A stretch of 64,000 nt of DNA. Source: Marinicella litoralis (GTDB taxonomy: Bacteria > Pseudomonadota > Gammaproteobacteria > Xanthomonadales > Marinicellaceae). This document shows, piece by piece, positions 43,807-54,114 of this stretch. Location: contig NZ_NIHB01000001.1 in NCBI RefSeq assembly GCF_002591915.1, positions 163,805 to 227,804 of the forward strand. The letters are read 5' to 3'. The notes beneath the pieces were generated by a model. It saw only the letters and a list, made by a program, of their open reading frames with translations, was not told the DNA's origin and made no database searches. The first letter of the stretch is position 1. Every line of letters begins with the position of its first letter. A program made the translations under genes and the position numbers.

Positions 43807-43976
43807 TTTATGTCTTGGTGGGGTGTTACTGAATATTGGGTTGTTAGGTTGGCCCAGAGCCGAACAGCCGCAGTCCAATTCGTCCTTTGCCAAGCAAAAC
43901 AACACCATTTACCCGATCCTGTGGTTATTGATGTGGACACACCAAAGATTTTATATATACCCAAGTAACTAAGATC

Positions 43977-44007
43977 AGAAAACCAGCTCAATTTCCCAAG
44001 CTGGCTT
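43977..44007 (-). terminator. intrinsic terminator of the RHS/immunity unit
   Basis: On the minus strand AGCCAGCT pairs with AGCTGGTT around a short loop and is followed by TTTTCT, 20 bp past the stop of the small membrane protein. Confidence 0.65.
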
Positions 44008-44027
44008 TCAAATTATGTGACTGTCCT

Positions 44028-44459
44028 TTATTTATCGTTCTGTTGTTTTTTATTTAAAAACTTCAAAATTTGATAAATCGATATCATGATAATTGTAACC
44101 ATTAATATTAAAACGAAATCATATATTTCTATAAACCTGAAAGAATCATCAGAATGAGAGTATTTCACCAAAACACCATTATCAAGGTATTCAAAACCAT
44201 TGGTAGCTCTCTGAAAATTATTGAGATCATGAACCCTAATAATAAGATTAATGGTTAAGGCCACTATAGATTTAATGTAAAAGTTAATATTAACTTTAGT
44301 TTGAATATCTAAAACAAGAAATATTAACATCCCAAAACAACCTAGTAACACCAAATATCCAGAGGTATAATTTCCAAATACTAAATATAGTAGTAAGTAG
44401 GACAATAAAAGTGAAGCCAAAAAACAAAGGATTAGCTTTATTATTCTATTTGTTTCCAT
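44028..44459 (-). CDS. small membrane protein, candidate immunity protein for the RHS toxin
   Basis: 143 residues with three to four membrane helices (about 6-28, 32-52 and 110-135) and a loop facing one side of the membrane. A frame is open to 44552, but the ATG at 44459 has GGAG 8 nt upstream and was chosen. It overlaps the 3' end of the RHS gene by 14 bp, the usual place for the cognate immunity gene of a polymorphic toxin. Like the toxin tip it is much more AT-rich than the RHS core. A membrane immunity protein would suit a toxin acting at or from the membrane or periplasm. No family is recognised; the role is inferred from position. Confidence 0.55.
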   Translation of the reverse strand: METNRIIKLILCFLASLLLSYLLLYLVFGNYTSGYLVLLGCFGMLIFLVLDIQTKVNINFYIKSIVALTINLIIRVHDLNNFQRATNGFEYLDNGVLVKYSHSDDSFRFIEIYDFVLILMVTIIMISIYQILKFLNKKQQNDK

Positions 44460-47400
44460 ATTTATTACTCCAGTATTTAAATGCTTCTCTATCCATTGTT
44501 TGAAAGGCCTTTGGTCCAAGCTCATCATTTTTAGAAGCTTTGAATTTTTCAATTTGTCTGCCTAAAAACCAAGTTTTCATGTCATTTCGTAAAAAGTTTT
44601 CTGACTTGTTTAATCCTACTCCATGTGTTCTTATATGAGCTACACCATTGATGTTTACCCATTTCCGTATTATTTCTCCTGGGTGCATTTCATGTCCTTT
44701 TAAGGTAATGTTTCTATATATGCCTTCTCCCAGCTTTTGTTGCTTTATTGGTCCTATTACTTTTGTATATGCATCAGGATCATTAATATCACCAAGAAGC
44801 CCAGAATAATGAGCATCAACAATTTCATCTGGGCTAGCTGCATCTTTTGGCATTAATTTATAAGTTGGCCTGCTATATTTACTTAGTACATCATCTCTTA
44901 TTTCGGCAGTACAGTTATTTGCTCCCCAATAACAAAACCCATTAGAATATTCATCGTAATGATGATATGTTTCATCCTCTGAATTATACCTATATTCTCC
45001 ATTCTCATATGGGTGCGATTCACTATTGGGAGTAAAATTATCGTGTGGTACTGTTTCAGGCTCTGAAACCTTTGATTGACTTCCCACATCAGAATTACCT
45101 CCACTAGAAGAAGTCTCAGCTCCTTTTGGGGTAGCTGAATCGCCTCCATTTTCAAGGGCTACTTTTCCTTTAAAGTCAGCAGGTGCTCTACCTAAAGCAC
45201 CGCTTCCACTTGGTCCAGCTGCTTTATCCGTCGCAATATGAGAACCGGTTATGCGTTCTTTTTCAATCTTATACCCACTAGGATCCGTCCCACTCAGCGG
45301 ATTGTTCTGTATATAGCTGTAAGGGTTCAATGCCTGCGAATCGACCCCTTGAATAAACGGGTCCACCGACAGGAAGCGGCCCACATGGAAATCGTACATG
45401 CGGCCGTTCATATGAATCAGCTGCAGGCTGTCCAGGTGTTCGTGTTGGGTGAAGCCGCGCTTGGTGATGCGGGTACCGGCCAGGTTGTCGGCATCGGTGA
45501 AGTTCAACACTGCACCGTTGTCACCCGATCCGCGTTTCGACCAGTCGGCATTTCGGGGTTTACCAAAGGCGTCATAGGACAGGCGGTGCAGCATTTCGCC
45601 TTCATTGTTCACTACCTGAACGGTGGAACCCAAACGATCTTTCTGCAGGTAATGGTTTTCCTGGTCGCGGTGCTCATAACGGGTCACCACCAAATAGTCA
45701 GTCAAGTAGTACTTGTTCTGGATTTCGCCACTGATCAGGTTGTAAACGCGCTCATAATCCTTACCGCCATATAGGGTGATTTCTGAACTGGCCGCATCGT
45801 ATTTATAATAGCGCTGGTTGTCACTGCCGTAACGAAAGTTCATGCGTTGGGCCACTCGGTTGACACCGGCGGCCTTTTGCTTGGCCTGTATCAGCAGGTT
45901 ATTTGAATCATAGACATTGTGAGAGATAAAGCTGTAGTAATTGTCACCCAGGTTCACCTGTCTGCGACATTTGTAAGTGCGGTTGCCATTGGCATCGTAG
46001 AAATACTGGTGGAAACCAGCTTGGTCGACCTGAACTTCTGAAACGGCATTAGGCCCCGGTTGTGCCGGACTGGTGCCACCACAGGTCAAGCTGGGATTGG
46101 TGTACTCACCATAGACATAGGCATTGGCGTTGTTGTGGTAACTGTAATCTGACTTGCGGGTCAAGTTACCCAAAGCATCATAACCATAGGTGGTGGGTGA
46201 TTGGCTGCCAATTTGGGTAGAGGTCAAGCGGTGCAGGCGGTCATAGATCAGCACTTCGGTGGCGGTGCTGTCATTGCTGTCATGCTGGCGGTGGTTCAGA
46301 TTGCCCCAAGGGTCGTACTGATAAGTCAACTGCAAGTCATTACCCGATGAAGTCAGGTGGTTGATACTGGCAACCTGTCCGGTCGAGGAGTAATATTTAT
46401 GCTCCGTGATGGCCGCAGACTGGCCAGCCAAAACACCGTGGTACTGCTTGGTGGGTTGGCCACGGTAATTCATGTCAACATTGTCTACACGCAGCAGCAC
46501 TTCACCGGTGAGGGGGTCGATCTGCTTGTTCAACACGCCAAAATTGTTGTACACACTTTGCACCGAAAGGCCGCCGGCATAATTGGTCTGTTTGATGCGG
46601 TTGTGGTTGTCATCCCACAGATACTGGGTTGAGAACACTTGATTGGAATATGCATTGGTTCCATCAGGTGTGGATTGTGACTGGCTGGCATAGTCATTCA
46701 CGGTGTTCCACATCTTGCGGTCCATTTGTACCAGGCGGGTTTTGATTACATCGTCATGCACATAGCGGTTGCGGTGGGCTTTGTAGAAGGTGGAGCCATA
46801 TTCCACCACATCGGGTTGTTGGTTGCTAAATCGGGTAGAGCGCAACAGGTTTCCATAAGAAGATTCGACCCAGCCAGCAACCCAATCTACGGTGTCATAG
46901 TCATTGATGTCTTTGTAGGACAGGGCCCAACCCACTGGCTGTTTGTTGCTGTTGACATTACTGTACTTAACCAACACACGACCCAAGGCGTCATAACTGC
47001 TGAAATCATATAAATTGGCATTGATTTGTTTTTGGTCCTGAGATTGGATCACTTCACCAAAACCGTTGTAGGAGAACAACTGCACGCCCAAGTTGGGGTC
47101 GTTGACCTTCACTTTGCGGCTCAAATCATCATAGGTAGCAACGATTAAATTGCCATCATTGTTACCGCTGCGATCACCGTCTTCAATCACCGATGGATTA
47201 CCATTGGCGTCGTACCAGTAATTCACGCGGGTGCCATAGACATCTTCGGTCATCATCAGACGCTGGGCTGAATCATAAACCCGGAGCATCAGTAAATTAT
47301 TCGGCTCATTGTTGGCTGCAATACACTTGCTATCAAAACGGTTGTAGCCCGCATTGATATCGGTTAAACCACCGTTGTGGTTATAGTCTGTAGTCAGGTG

Positions 47401-50400
47401 ACACAAGCCGGTGCCTGGATTTATCGGCCCCCTTAAATGATTGGAACGAATGACCTTTCTGCTGACCCGACCACGGATGTCATAGTCATACAATGTTGCA
47501 AACGGCATGGTGCCATTGGCGCCGGCATCCAGCACGATTTGTCCGCCCACATATCCGAAAGGTTGGGTTTCAACTTCAACCTGGCCTTTGGCATTGTATA
47601 GCGTGGCGGTTAAGCTGATCTTGTCACTTTGTTGGCTAGACACCAAAACGGTACGTCCCGCTGCATCGTAAAATGTTTTGATGATGGCCGCACCATTTTT
47701 CACTGCAAATGAATAATAGCGCAGTGCATTTTTTGGAAACTCAGCTGCAGGCAGCTGACTGCCGTAATCGATTCGAACCCGATTGGTGATCTTATTCAGG
47801 GCGTCCTGATAGGTGGTACATAGGTTGTCACAAAAACGCATGCCCATGTTGGATGCTTGTCCAACCACATCCCCCATCAAATCTTCCACTTCTTGCTTCT
47901 TGATCATGCCATACACATCAGTGGTACTGGTGGCCGCCATGCCATTGGGATCCACCGCGGCCAGTACCTGGCCGGTGTACCTGTCATAGGTAGACGATGC
48001 CATGTGGTAACTGTCGACATTGCCCGGTTCAACAACCTGAGTGATCACTTCAGGGAAATAACCTTCAGGCTCATAGGTGGTTTGTAATTCTTTGATTACC
48101 GATGAATCTTTACCTTGGGTTTTAACGACCAGTGGGTTTCCATGTTGATCATAACCATCAAAAACCGTTTTGCTGACCGCAGGGGCGTTGTTGCAACTGG
48201 CCGGAGCCACATCGGCACCTGACTGACTGAACTGACAGTTGATGGTCCGATCGGCATTCCAGAAGTAATAACTGGATTGACTGCTTTGGTCATTGAAATC
48301 AACGCCACTGACCGAACTGGGTAAGGTCCAGTCATTGCTCAAATAAGTGACTTCACTGTCAACATGGCTGGCTTTGAGTTGATCCACCCACCAATCGCTG
48401 GTGTTAACCGAATAAAATTCATTTTGTGCGGTGGAATAACGTTGCTGGTAATTAACGCCATTGAGAAAATCCCTGCTCCATTTGGTTTGGCAAAGGTTGT
48501 TGCCATAACCGTCAAAACCAGAATTGTTTATCCCAAAGTCAGTACAACGATTTGCTGTATTACTTGATTCACCACCATCGCCATTGAAGGTTTTGACTTG
48601 TGAGACCTTGATGCCATTTTCCCAAACCCTGGCATTGCTGCGAATCATCGGAATGAAGTGCACACCTTTGTTTGCATATAGACTGATGTTTTCATCGGTA
48701 TTGGCATCACCATCCCCCCAAATAAAGCGATCTTCTGCCATGCGATGACTGGTGGATGTATAATCAACGCCCACTGGATAAGTGGTGACCCGTTCTAACT
48801 TACCGGCCACCGGGAACACTTGATGAAACAAGGATTCACTGTGGGTTTCAGCGGTCAGATCATCGATACAGATTTTTCTGAAGCCTTGGAAACCACGGCC
48901 TTTGTTGTTATAGACCGCTTCTTCATAACCATACTGGGTGGTGTTATAGGCATCCTCTGAATCATCTTGGACCACGCCATTGGACTGACGTGATTCTGCA
49001 ACCACATACATCGAAGAATTGAAATAAAAGTGATCGCCTTTGAGCTCATCTTCTTCGACATAACGATTTTGGGCTTTGACCTGGTACAGCGGCAATGCTG
49101 GACGCACTGAGGCATCGGTGGACAAAGGTAAGTAATCCCATTCAATCCAGTCATGTTTACCTGGCTTGTCCACTTTGTAAACCATATCTGGCATCATTGA
49201 TTGATTGATCGAAATGACAGGGATGCGATTGGATTCAAGTTCATCTGTCAATCCTGGGATGTCAAAAACATTGTCCGCAAAGTAGTAATCAATCAAAAAC
49301 TCGTTGAAATTCTGATTGTCAGTAGAAACCCCTGTTAAACACGGCCTTGTTGCATCGAACAGATATTCACAGCCAAAGGTGGTGTTGTGGTCTTGTAAAC
49401 CGTCACCCAAATAGTCTCCATAGTTGCCCACATATGATTGGGGAGAGTCAAACAGACCAATATTGGTTTTTACTTCTATGGTTATGCCACCATTTATGGT
49501 GGTTTTGAAATCAAGTGCTTGGTATTCGTACGTGCCAGCATCCCAATTCGGTCTGGGGTTTTCATAATTATAATAAGATTCATCGGCACCATTGACCAAA
49601 TTGGGGTCTGAGCACATTAATTTATCTATAGGGTCCGTGTCCGAACCAACGAAGAAGAACTGACATGATGAGATGACCACTTCGTCTGGTTGCGGCAATA
49701 AAATCTCAGCAATGCCATCGTTGTCAATATCAACCACTTTCATGCCCTTTGAAATCGCCGGGGAGCACGCGTGATCAGTGACCACACCATTTCCTGGCCC
49801 ACCGTTCATTGGATTTCTACAATTCAGATCGGCTGGTAATGTCGCCGAGGATCCTGTGTTGATGGGGGTACCAGTGAACATTTTCGTACCACCTTGGTTG
49901 AGCTTGATCACCCAACGCCAGGATGCAGATATGTAGTCGGTGTAAATATAATCGTTCAAACCATCACCGTTGACGTCGGTAAACATGTGGAAAACATGGG
50001 TGGTGTCAGCGGGCAGCCCTATCGATGAAGGGGCCTGTACGTCAAAATTGAAGGCATTATTTTGAATCTGTCCTATGGCCACGCTGGTGATCTTGTTTGA
50101 TCTGTTTTTGATGATCAGGTCAGAAACACCATCGCCATTTAAATCATCTACAGAAAAATTCGAGCCCGACTCAAATTCCGGTAAATCAACCAAATTTCTG
50201 CTGAATGTAGGCTCCAAAGATCCTCCTTCTGACTGCGGTAAAATGCTTTCATTGATGTAATATTCAACATGAACAAACTCACCCTCAATACTGAGGTTTT
50301 TGACCACCAAGTCCGTATCACCATCCAAATCAAGGTCTGTTGTCTTGATCACTGATTCCTTACCCAACATGATGTGGGTGTCCAATATTTGAAATATATC

Positions 50401-53400
50401 TTGTAAGTTTTGTGGCGTGTTAAGGTCGGTATCGATGTAACCTGGTTGGTTCCACAGTGCCAGCATCACTGGATGTGCCATACCACTTTTAATTGGGGCG
50501 CCCTGATAAATGACATCGGTGCGACCGTCGTTATTAAAATCGGCACTGCTGTTGTTACCAACAAAACCATAGGCGCTGTCACTGGAAAAACCTTCAATGT
50601 TAATGCGCCCTTTGAGCTCGGGTTGTTTATTGCCTTGCGCATCAAATGACATGCGATACGAGTGCAACTCAGTCACAGATTGGCCATTGGTGTCCTTGTA
50701 TTTGGTCAGTACTTCTTTGATGCCATCTCCATCATAGTCCGCAACAATTCTTTGCCCACCATTAAAGACAGAGTTCTGCGACGGTTCCTGACCAATTGGA
50801 GGATCTATCAATTGAGCCTCCTCTGGTATACCTCTTTTGTAAAGCTTCATTTTGGGCTTACCACCGATCCAATTGTTTGCATCTGTCCATGAATTAACCA
50901 ACAATACCCTGCCATTATTTGAGGTGTCTTTCGTTGGGTACTCTATGATGCTATTCAGCTGTAATCGGGACGTGGCATTAGACTTTTGATAATCAAAAAC
51001 ATATTTTCGTTTCAATTCGGCTTCGACATAGACATCAATGGTTGTCAGTTTTTGAGTTTGTTGTGTGCGCGTGCCATATCGGAAGCTGCTACTATAATCA
51101 AATCCACGATCTTCATAGGTAAACACAAGGTTTCTGTTACCTGTTTGGTATACATTGTTGACAAACTGACCTGTGTAATTGATGTTGAATAACACCACTT
51201 CTCCAGATCCACGATTTGCATAGTTATAGCGGATGCTGTTGCCGTGTTTATCCACTTGTGTAGAAAGATTCCAACTCAAGGCCTTGTTAGTCCCATGCGG
51301 TTTCACCCGATAATCATAGATAGATTTGATTCCGGACTTGGCCAACACTTCAAAGCGTGGCGTGGCACCATCCATGTCACCTATCAGTCTGATTTTGTTG
51401 AAACTGTCCATTTCTGTGCGGTATTCAGACAAGCTGGCACCATAGGTTCCTGACACCACCATCAACCGTTGGCCATCCAGGCACAGTTTGTCAGTGGATT
51501 TATCAAAGACCACTGCATGGTTTTTCCCATCTTGCGCAAGGGTCGAAGGGCAGCGGTAAATGCTCGAACCGGCTGACAAAGACCATCCAACTCCTAAGGG
51601 TCCATTACCACCTTTACTGGAATAATTGACCGAAACACTGGGTTGCATGCCTTGGCGACCAGGTGCCACTTGAATGGGTAAAGAATAATGAGCTGAACCG
51701 CCACTGACACCACCTGAGCCCGGCAAGGGCCCAGAGCCTGGTTGGTGTGCAGGTACGGCAAGATTAACCACAGCTTGATCGGCCACGATGGGTACTGCCA
51801 ATGAGAAGTCCGTTTGTGAACGACCGCTCAAACCACAGTTGTTGCGGTAGTAGACATCAAAACGGAAACGGGTGTTGCTGTCATAGTCTCCAAACAGGGC
51901 TGTCTCACTGAGGTTTTCGCCCAAGTAGTTTTGTAGCGAACTCAGCTGTAGGTTGCTGCTTTTGGCATGACTGGCTATTTCAATCAAACGATACGAACCA
52001 TTGACGTTGGTTTCATAATCGTAATCACTTTTGTAAATTTTGAACAACATGTCCAAATTACCCGAAGGTGGGGTGTTGAACTGCAAGGCCACGTTGTGCG
52101 GGCTGACCACGCCTCCAGCTGGCAGTTGCCACACCGGTGCTGAATCAGGTGCAGTACAACTGTTGGGTGTGGTTTTGTCAAATGGCAGTGTTTTATTTAA
52201 CAACAAACTGCTGTTGTAGTTCGAGTTGCTGCGCAGGGAAAATTCCCAGCCATCCAATTCAACACCTGGATTAAGCCTCAACCCTGACGAGGCTGGAGAT
52301 CGTCTCTCTCTAGAAATGAGAATGCTTTCGCTGCCCTTGGTGGCATAAACGCTGGCAAAGGGATAAGGACCATCGGCAAACCAATGCAGGGTTAAATCAC
52401 ATTTGATCTTGTTGGCGCCAGAACTGTGAAAACAATCATCAAAAGGTAGTTGACCATCCATAAAGATTTCATCACTGCTGCTGCGTCTGATCAGTTGGGT
52501 TCCCGATTGTCTCAATTGGTTGCCATTGGTGAGTCCATAACTCATTAACTGTGATGTGTTTTCATCACCAAAAGTAGGATAGAATTCTGTTATCAATTCG
52601 GCTCGACGGCCACCCCTTTCCAAAGATGTGGATGCTTCATGGAAATATGAACGTCGGGTCTTACCAATTTTTTGGGTCACTGCTGATACGTTGTAATTGG
52701 GGTTACCACTGTCAGCATAAGAGTGGTATGCCTTGATACCTTGCGTCACTTCAGAGACAAACAAGTCTTCAAAACCATTGGTTGGGCTACTGCAAAACTC
52801 ATTATTTCCTGTCGCACAAAAGTCGTACTGCGTGGGATGCAATTGCCATTTACTGTCGAAGTTCATGTCATAAACACCAGCATATGACAAGCCATCCAGA
52901 TATTCTTCCAACTCTGTATTTACCTCATTACAGGAGGCGTTGTCTCTGCAATTTTGCATGATTACCCATCGTGGTATACCTTGTTCATTTTGCTGATCAA
53001 AAAACATCGCAATGGTGTGTTCTAAATCGGGGCCGTTGGTGACCTTAGTGGCTGAAACATTGAGTATCCAGTCCTTGGAGTTTTCCTCAGAGTAAACCCC
53101 ATTGAATACTTGTGATTGGCCTTGAAGTACACCGTTTTCCTGAGCAGCGTATTGCACACATTCGACTTTATGACATTCTGGATTTCCTGCTTCACAAACC
53201 GGGTCGTAATTTTCATTCATGCTGAACTCAACACCATGCCTAATGGTTTGGTTACTGGTACCTGCAAAATCATGAATCCTGATTTTTAACTCGGCCACAG
53301 ATTGGCTCATATCCATCACTGGATTTGAGTCCCAACTCCAGTTTTCAAATTCGTCATATGTCAGCTGATAAGCTTCACCTTCCCAGTACTTGGGTTTGGT

Positions 53401-53802
53401 CAAATCTGCCGGGTCCATGATAACTTCGCCAATGCCCAAAAACCATATTGGCTTAGGATGCTCACTTGTTAACGCGCTGTCATAGGTATACCAAAACGGT
53501 GTCAAAACATAATGTTGATCACTTTCACAACCGACCCATGAACCACTCTTGTTATAAGGTGATTTTCTACTGTTTTTATTCATGCTACCCGTTTCATTGT
53601 TCTGGCACATCCACCAAAAATCAAACCCCTGACCCTCTCGCTCAGGGTTGGTGTATCTGCCAGGTAACAAGGCATCAACCACACTGCTTTTATTGTTGGG
53701 AACTGCACCACACACTTGATCAATGGGTTCAGCGGATGAAAGCCCAGACAACAGCAACAGGGTGGTTATTAATAGTGTTTTGTAATGAAATATTTGATAC
53801 AT
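44446..53802 (-). CDS. secreted SpvB/RHS-repeat polymorphic toxin
   Basis: 3118 residues with a Sec signal peptide (LLITTLLLLSGLSSA-E). The N-terminal 560 residues are of unknown fold; GRYTNPEREGQGFDFWW stands near residue 50. An SpvB-like segment (GGSAHYSLPIQVAPGRQGM, about 680-760) follows. FG-GAP units such as ADYDGDGIKEVL, TDLDLDGDTDLVV and VDIDNDGIAEIL cover about 1020-1360. YD/RHS repeats build the shell up to the core end GRFLSVDPF-NPYSYIQNNPLSGTDPSGY near residue 2845. The last 270 residues form the variable tip: a Gly/Ser-rich linker, then a domain with GHEMHPGEIIRKWVNINGVA and RTHGVG that I cannot assign. Tc-toxin B/C-like cages release such tips. No T6SS, VgrG or PAAR genes are nearby. 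Confidence 0.88.
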   Translation of the reverse strand: MYQIFHYKTLLITTLLLLSGLSSAEPIDQVCGAVPNNKSSVVDALLPGRYTNPEREGQGFDFWWMCQNNETGSMNKNSRKSPYNKSGSWVGCESDQHYVLTPFWYTYDSALTSEHPKPIWFLGIGEVIMDPADLTKPKYWEGEAYQLTYDEFENWSWDSNPVMDMSQSVAELKIRIHDFAGTSNQTIRHGVEFSMNENYDPVCEAGNPECHKVECVQYAAQENGVLQGQSQVFNGVYSEENSKDWILNVSATKVTNGPDLEHTIAMFFDQQNEQGIPRWVIMQNCRDNASCNEVNTELEEYLDGLSYAGVYDMNFDSKWQLHPTQYDFCATGNNEFCSSPTNGFEDLFVSEVTQGIKAYHSYADSGNPNYNVSAVTQKIGKTRRSYFHEASTSLERGGRRAELITEFYPTFGDENTSQLMSYGLTNGNQLRQSGTQLIRRSSSDEIFMDGQLPFDDCFHSSGANKIKCDLTLHWFADGPYPFASVYATKGSESILISRERRSPASSGLRLNPGVELDGWEFSLRSNSNYNSSLLLNKTLPFDKTTPNSCTAPDSAPVWQLPAGGVVSPHNVALQFNTPPSGNLDMLFKIYKSDYDYETNVNGSYRLIEIASHAKSSNLQLSSLQNYLGENLSETALFGDYDSNTRFRFDVYYRNNCGLSGRSQTDFSLAVPIVADQAVVNLAVPAHQPGSGPLPGSGGVSGGSAHYSLPIQVAPGRQGMQPSVSVNYSSKGGNGPLGVGWSLSAGSSIYRCPSTLAQDGKNHAVVFDKSTDKLCLDGQRLMVVSGTYGASLSEYRTEMDSFNKIRLIGDMDGATPRFEVLAKSGIKSIYDYRVKPHGTNKALSWNLSTQVDKHGNSIRYNYANRGSGEVVLFNINYTGQFVNNVYQTGNRNLVFTYEDRGFDYSSSFRYGTRTQQTQKLTTIDVYVEAELKRKYVFDYQKSNATSRLQLNSIIEYPTKDTSNNGRVLLVNSWTDANNWIGGKPKMKLYKRGIPEEAQLIDPPIGQEPSQNSVFNGGQRIVADYDGDGIKEVLTKYKDTNGQSVTELHSYRMSFDAQGNKQPELKGRINIEGFSSDSAYGFVGNNSSADFNNDGRTDVIYQGAPIKSGMAHPVMLALWNQPGYIDTDLNTPQNLQDIFQILDTHIMLGKESVIKTTDLDLDGDTDLVVKNLSIEGEFVHVEYYINESILPQSEGGSLEPTFSRNLVDLPEFESGSNFSVDDLNGDGVSDLIIKNRSNKITSVAIGQIQNNAFNFDVQAPSSIGLPADTTHVFHMFTDVNGDGLNDYIYTDYISASWRWVIKLNQGGTKMFTGTPINTGSSATLPADLNCRNPMNGGPGNGVVTDHACSPAISKGMKVVDIDNDGIAEILLPQPDEVVISSCQFFFVGSDTDPIDKLMCSDPNLVNGADESYYNYENPRPNWDAGTYEYQALDFKTTINGGITIEVKTNIGLFDSPQSYVGNYGDYLGDGLQDHNTTFGCEYLFDATRPCLTGVSTDNQNFNEFLIDYYFADNVFDIPGLTDELESNRIPVISINQSMMPDMVYKVDKPGKHDWIEWDYLPLSTDASVRPALPLYQVKAQNRYVEEDELKGDHFYFNSSMYVVAESRQSNGVVQDDSEDAYNTTQYGYEEAVYNNKGRGFQGFRKICIDDLTAETHSESLFHQVFPVAGKLERVTTYPVGVDYTSTSHRMAEDRFIWGDGDANTDENISLYANKGVHFIPMIRSNARVWENGIKVSQVKTFNGDGGESSNTANRCTDFGINNSGFDGYGNNLCQTKWSRDFLNGVNYQQRYSTAQNEFYSVNTSDWWVDQLKASHVDSEVTYLSNDWTLPSSVSGVDFNDQSSQSSYYFWNADRTINCQFSQSGADVAPASCNNAPAVSKTVFDGYDQHGNPLVVKTQGKDSSVIKELQTTYEPEGYFPEVITQVVEPGNVDSYHMASSTYDRYTGQVLAAVDPNGMAATSTTDVYGMIKKQEVEDLMGDVVGQASNMGMRFCDNLCTTYQDALNKITNRVRIDYGSQLPAAEFPKNALRYYSFAVKNGAAIIKTFYDAAGRTVLVSSQQSDKISLTATLYNAKGQVEVETQPFGYVGGQIVLDAGANGTMPFATLYDYDIRGRVSRKVIRSNHLRGPINPGTGLCHLTTDYNHNGGLTDINAGYNRFDSKCIAANNEPNNLLMLRVYDSAQRLMMTEDVYGTRVNYWYDANGNPSVIEDGDRSGNNDGNLIVATYDDLSRKVKVNDPNLGVQLFSYNGFGEVIQSQDQKQINANLYDFSSYDALGRVLVKYSNVNSNKQPVGWALSYKDINDYDTVDWVAGWVESSYGNLLRSTRFSNQQPDVVEYGSTFYKAHRNRYVHDDVIKTRLVQMDRKMWNTVNDYASQSQSTPDGTNAYSNQVFSTQYLWDDNHNRIKQTNYAGGLSVQSVYNNFGVLNKQIDPLTGEVLLRVDNVDMNYRGQPTKQYHGVLAGQSAAITEHKYYSSTGQVASINHLTSSGNDLQLTYQYDPWGNLNHRQHDSNDSTATEVLIYDRLHRLTSTQIGSQSPTTYGYDALGNLTRKSDYSYHNNANAYVYGEYTNPSLTCGGTSPAQPGPNAVSEVQVDQAGFHQYFYDANGNRTYKCRRQVNLGDNYYSFISHNVYDSNNLLIQAKQKAAGVNRVAQRMNFRYGSDNQRYYKYDAASSEITLYGGKDYERVYNLISGEIQNKYYLTDYLVVTRYEHRDQENHYLQKDRLGSTVQVVNNEGEMLHRLSYDAFGKPRNADWSKRGSGDNGAVLNFTDADNLAGTRITKRGFTQHEHLDSLQLIHMNGRMYDFHVGRFLSVDPFIQGVDSQALNPYSYIQNNPLSGTDPSGYKIEKERITGSHIATDKAAGPSGSGALGRAPADFKGKVALENGGDSATPKGAETSSSGGNSDVGSQSKVSEPETVPHDNFTPNSESHPYENGEYRYNSEDETYHHYDEYSNGFCYWGANNCTAEIRDDVLSKYSRPTYKLMPKDAASPDEIVDAHYSGLLGDINDPDAYTKVIGPIKQQKLGEGIYRNITLKGHEMHPGEIIRKWVNINGVAHIRTHGVGLNKSENFLRNDMKTWFLGRQIEKFKASKNDELGPKAFQTMDREAFKYWSNKYGNK

Positions 53803-54114
53803 GACATCTTCTCGTTTTGTTTTTTAAGGGTTTGAAAGCACCCAGTTATTTGGGGTTCAAGATGCGCAAATTGTAGGTTTTATGTAGAAATCACCGTTAT
53901 TAAAATCAGGACATAAATTCTAATAAATCCTCGCAAAGCTTGTCATGTCAAAGTATGAGCCCAGGTGTTGGCTATAAAGCAAGAACGTGACTGGCTTTGC
54001 TGTGAGAGCTCTCAACAGCAAGATAAATACGAGGGAGTAACGATTGTTTGATGCGCTTAAGGTGTGTACAACTTTTCATGCAGGAGGTGTGTAATCGATA
54101 CCTTGTTTGCAGGC
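53803..54114. other. 312-bp region upstream of the RHS toxin
   Basis: It holds a candidate minus-strand promoter (53922-53951) and, further upstream, a bulged inverted repeat (53997-54021). No gene was recognised. The GNAT gene to the right ends at 54115 without a clear terminator of its own. Confidence 0.4.
53922..53951 (-). promoter_or_regulatory. candidate sigma-70 promoter of the RHS toxin
   Basis: A perfect -35 TTGACA (53946-53951 on the minus strand), 18-bp spacer and a fair -10 TTTATT (53922-53927). The leader to the ATG at 53802 would be about 113 nt. Confidence 0.5.

Noticed and set aside
43810..43976. Possible second immunity gene or displaced toxin tip next to the RHS unit
   Set aside because: No frame there gives a plausible protein; it appears to be non-coding.
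45238..45774. 178-codon plus-strand ORF opposite the RHS core end
   Set aside because: It is the reverse of conserved RHS core codons, with no start signal or domain.
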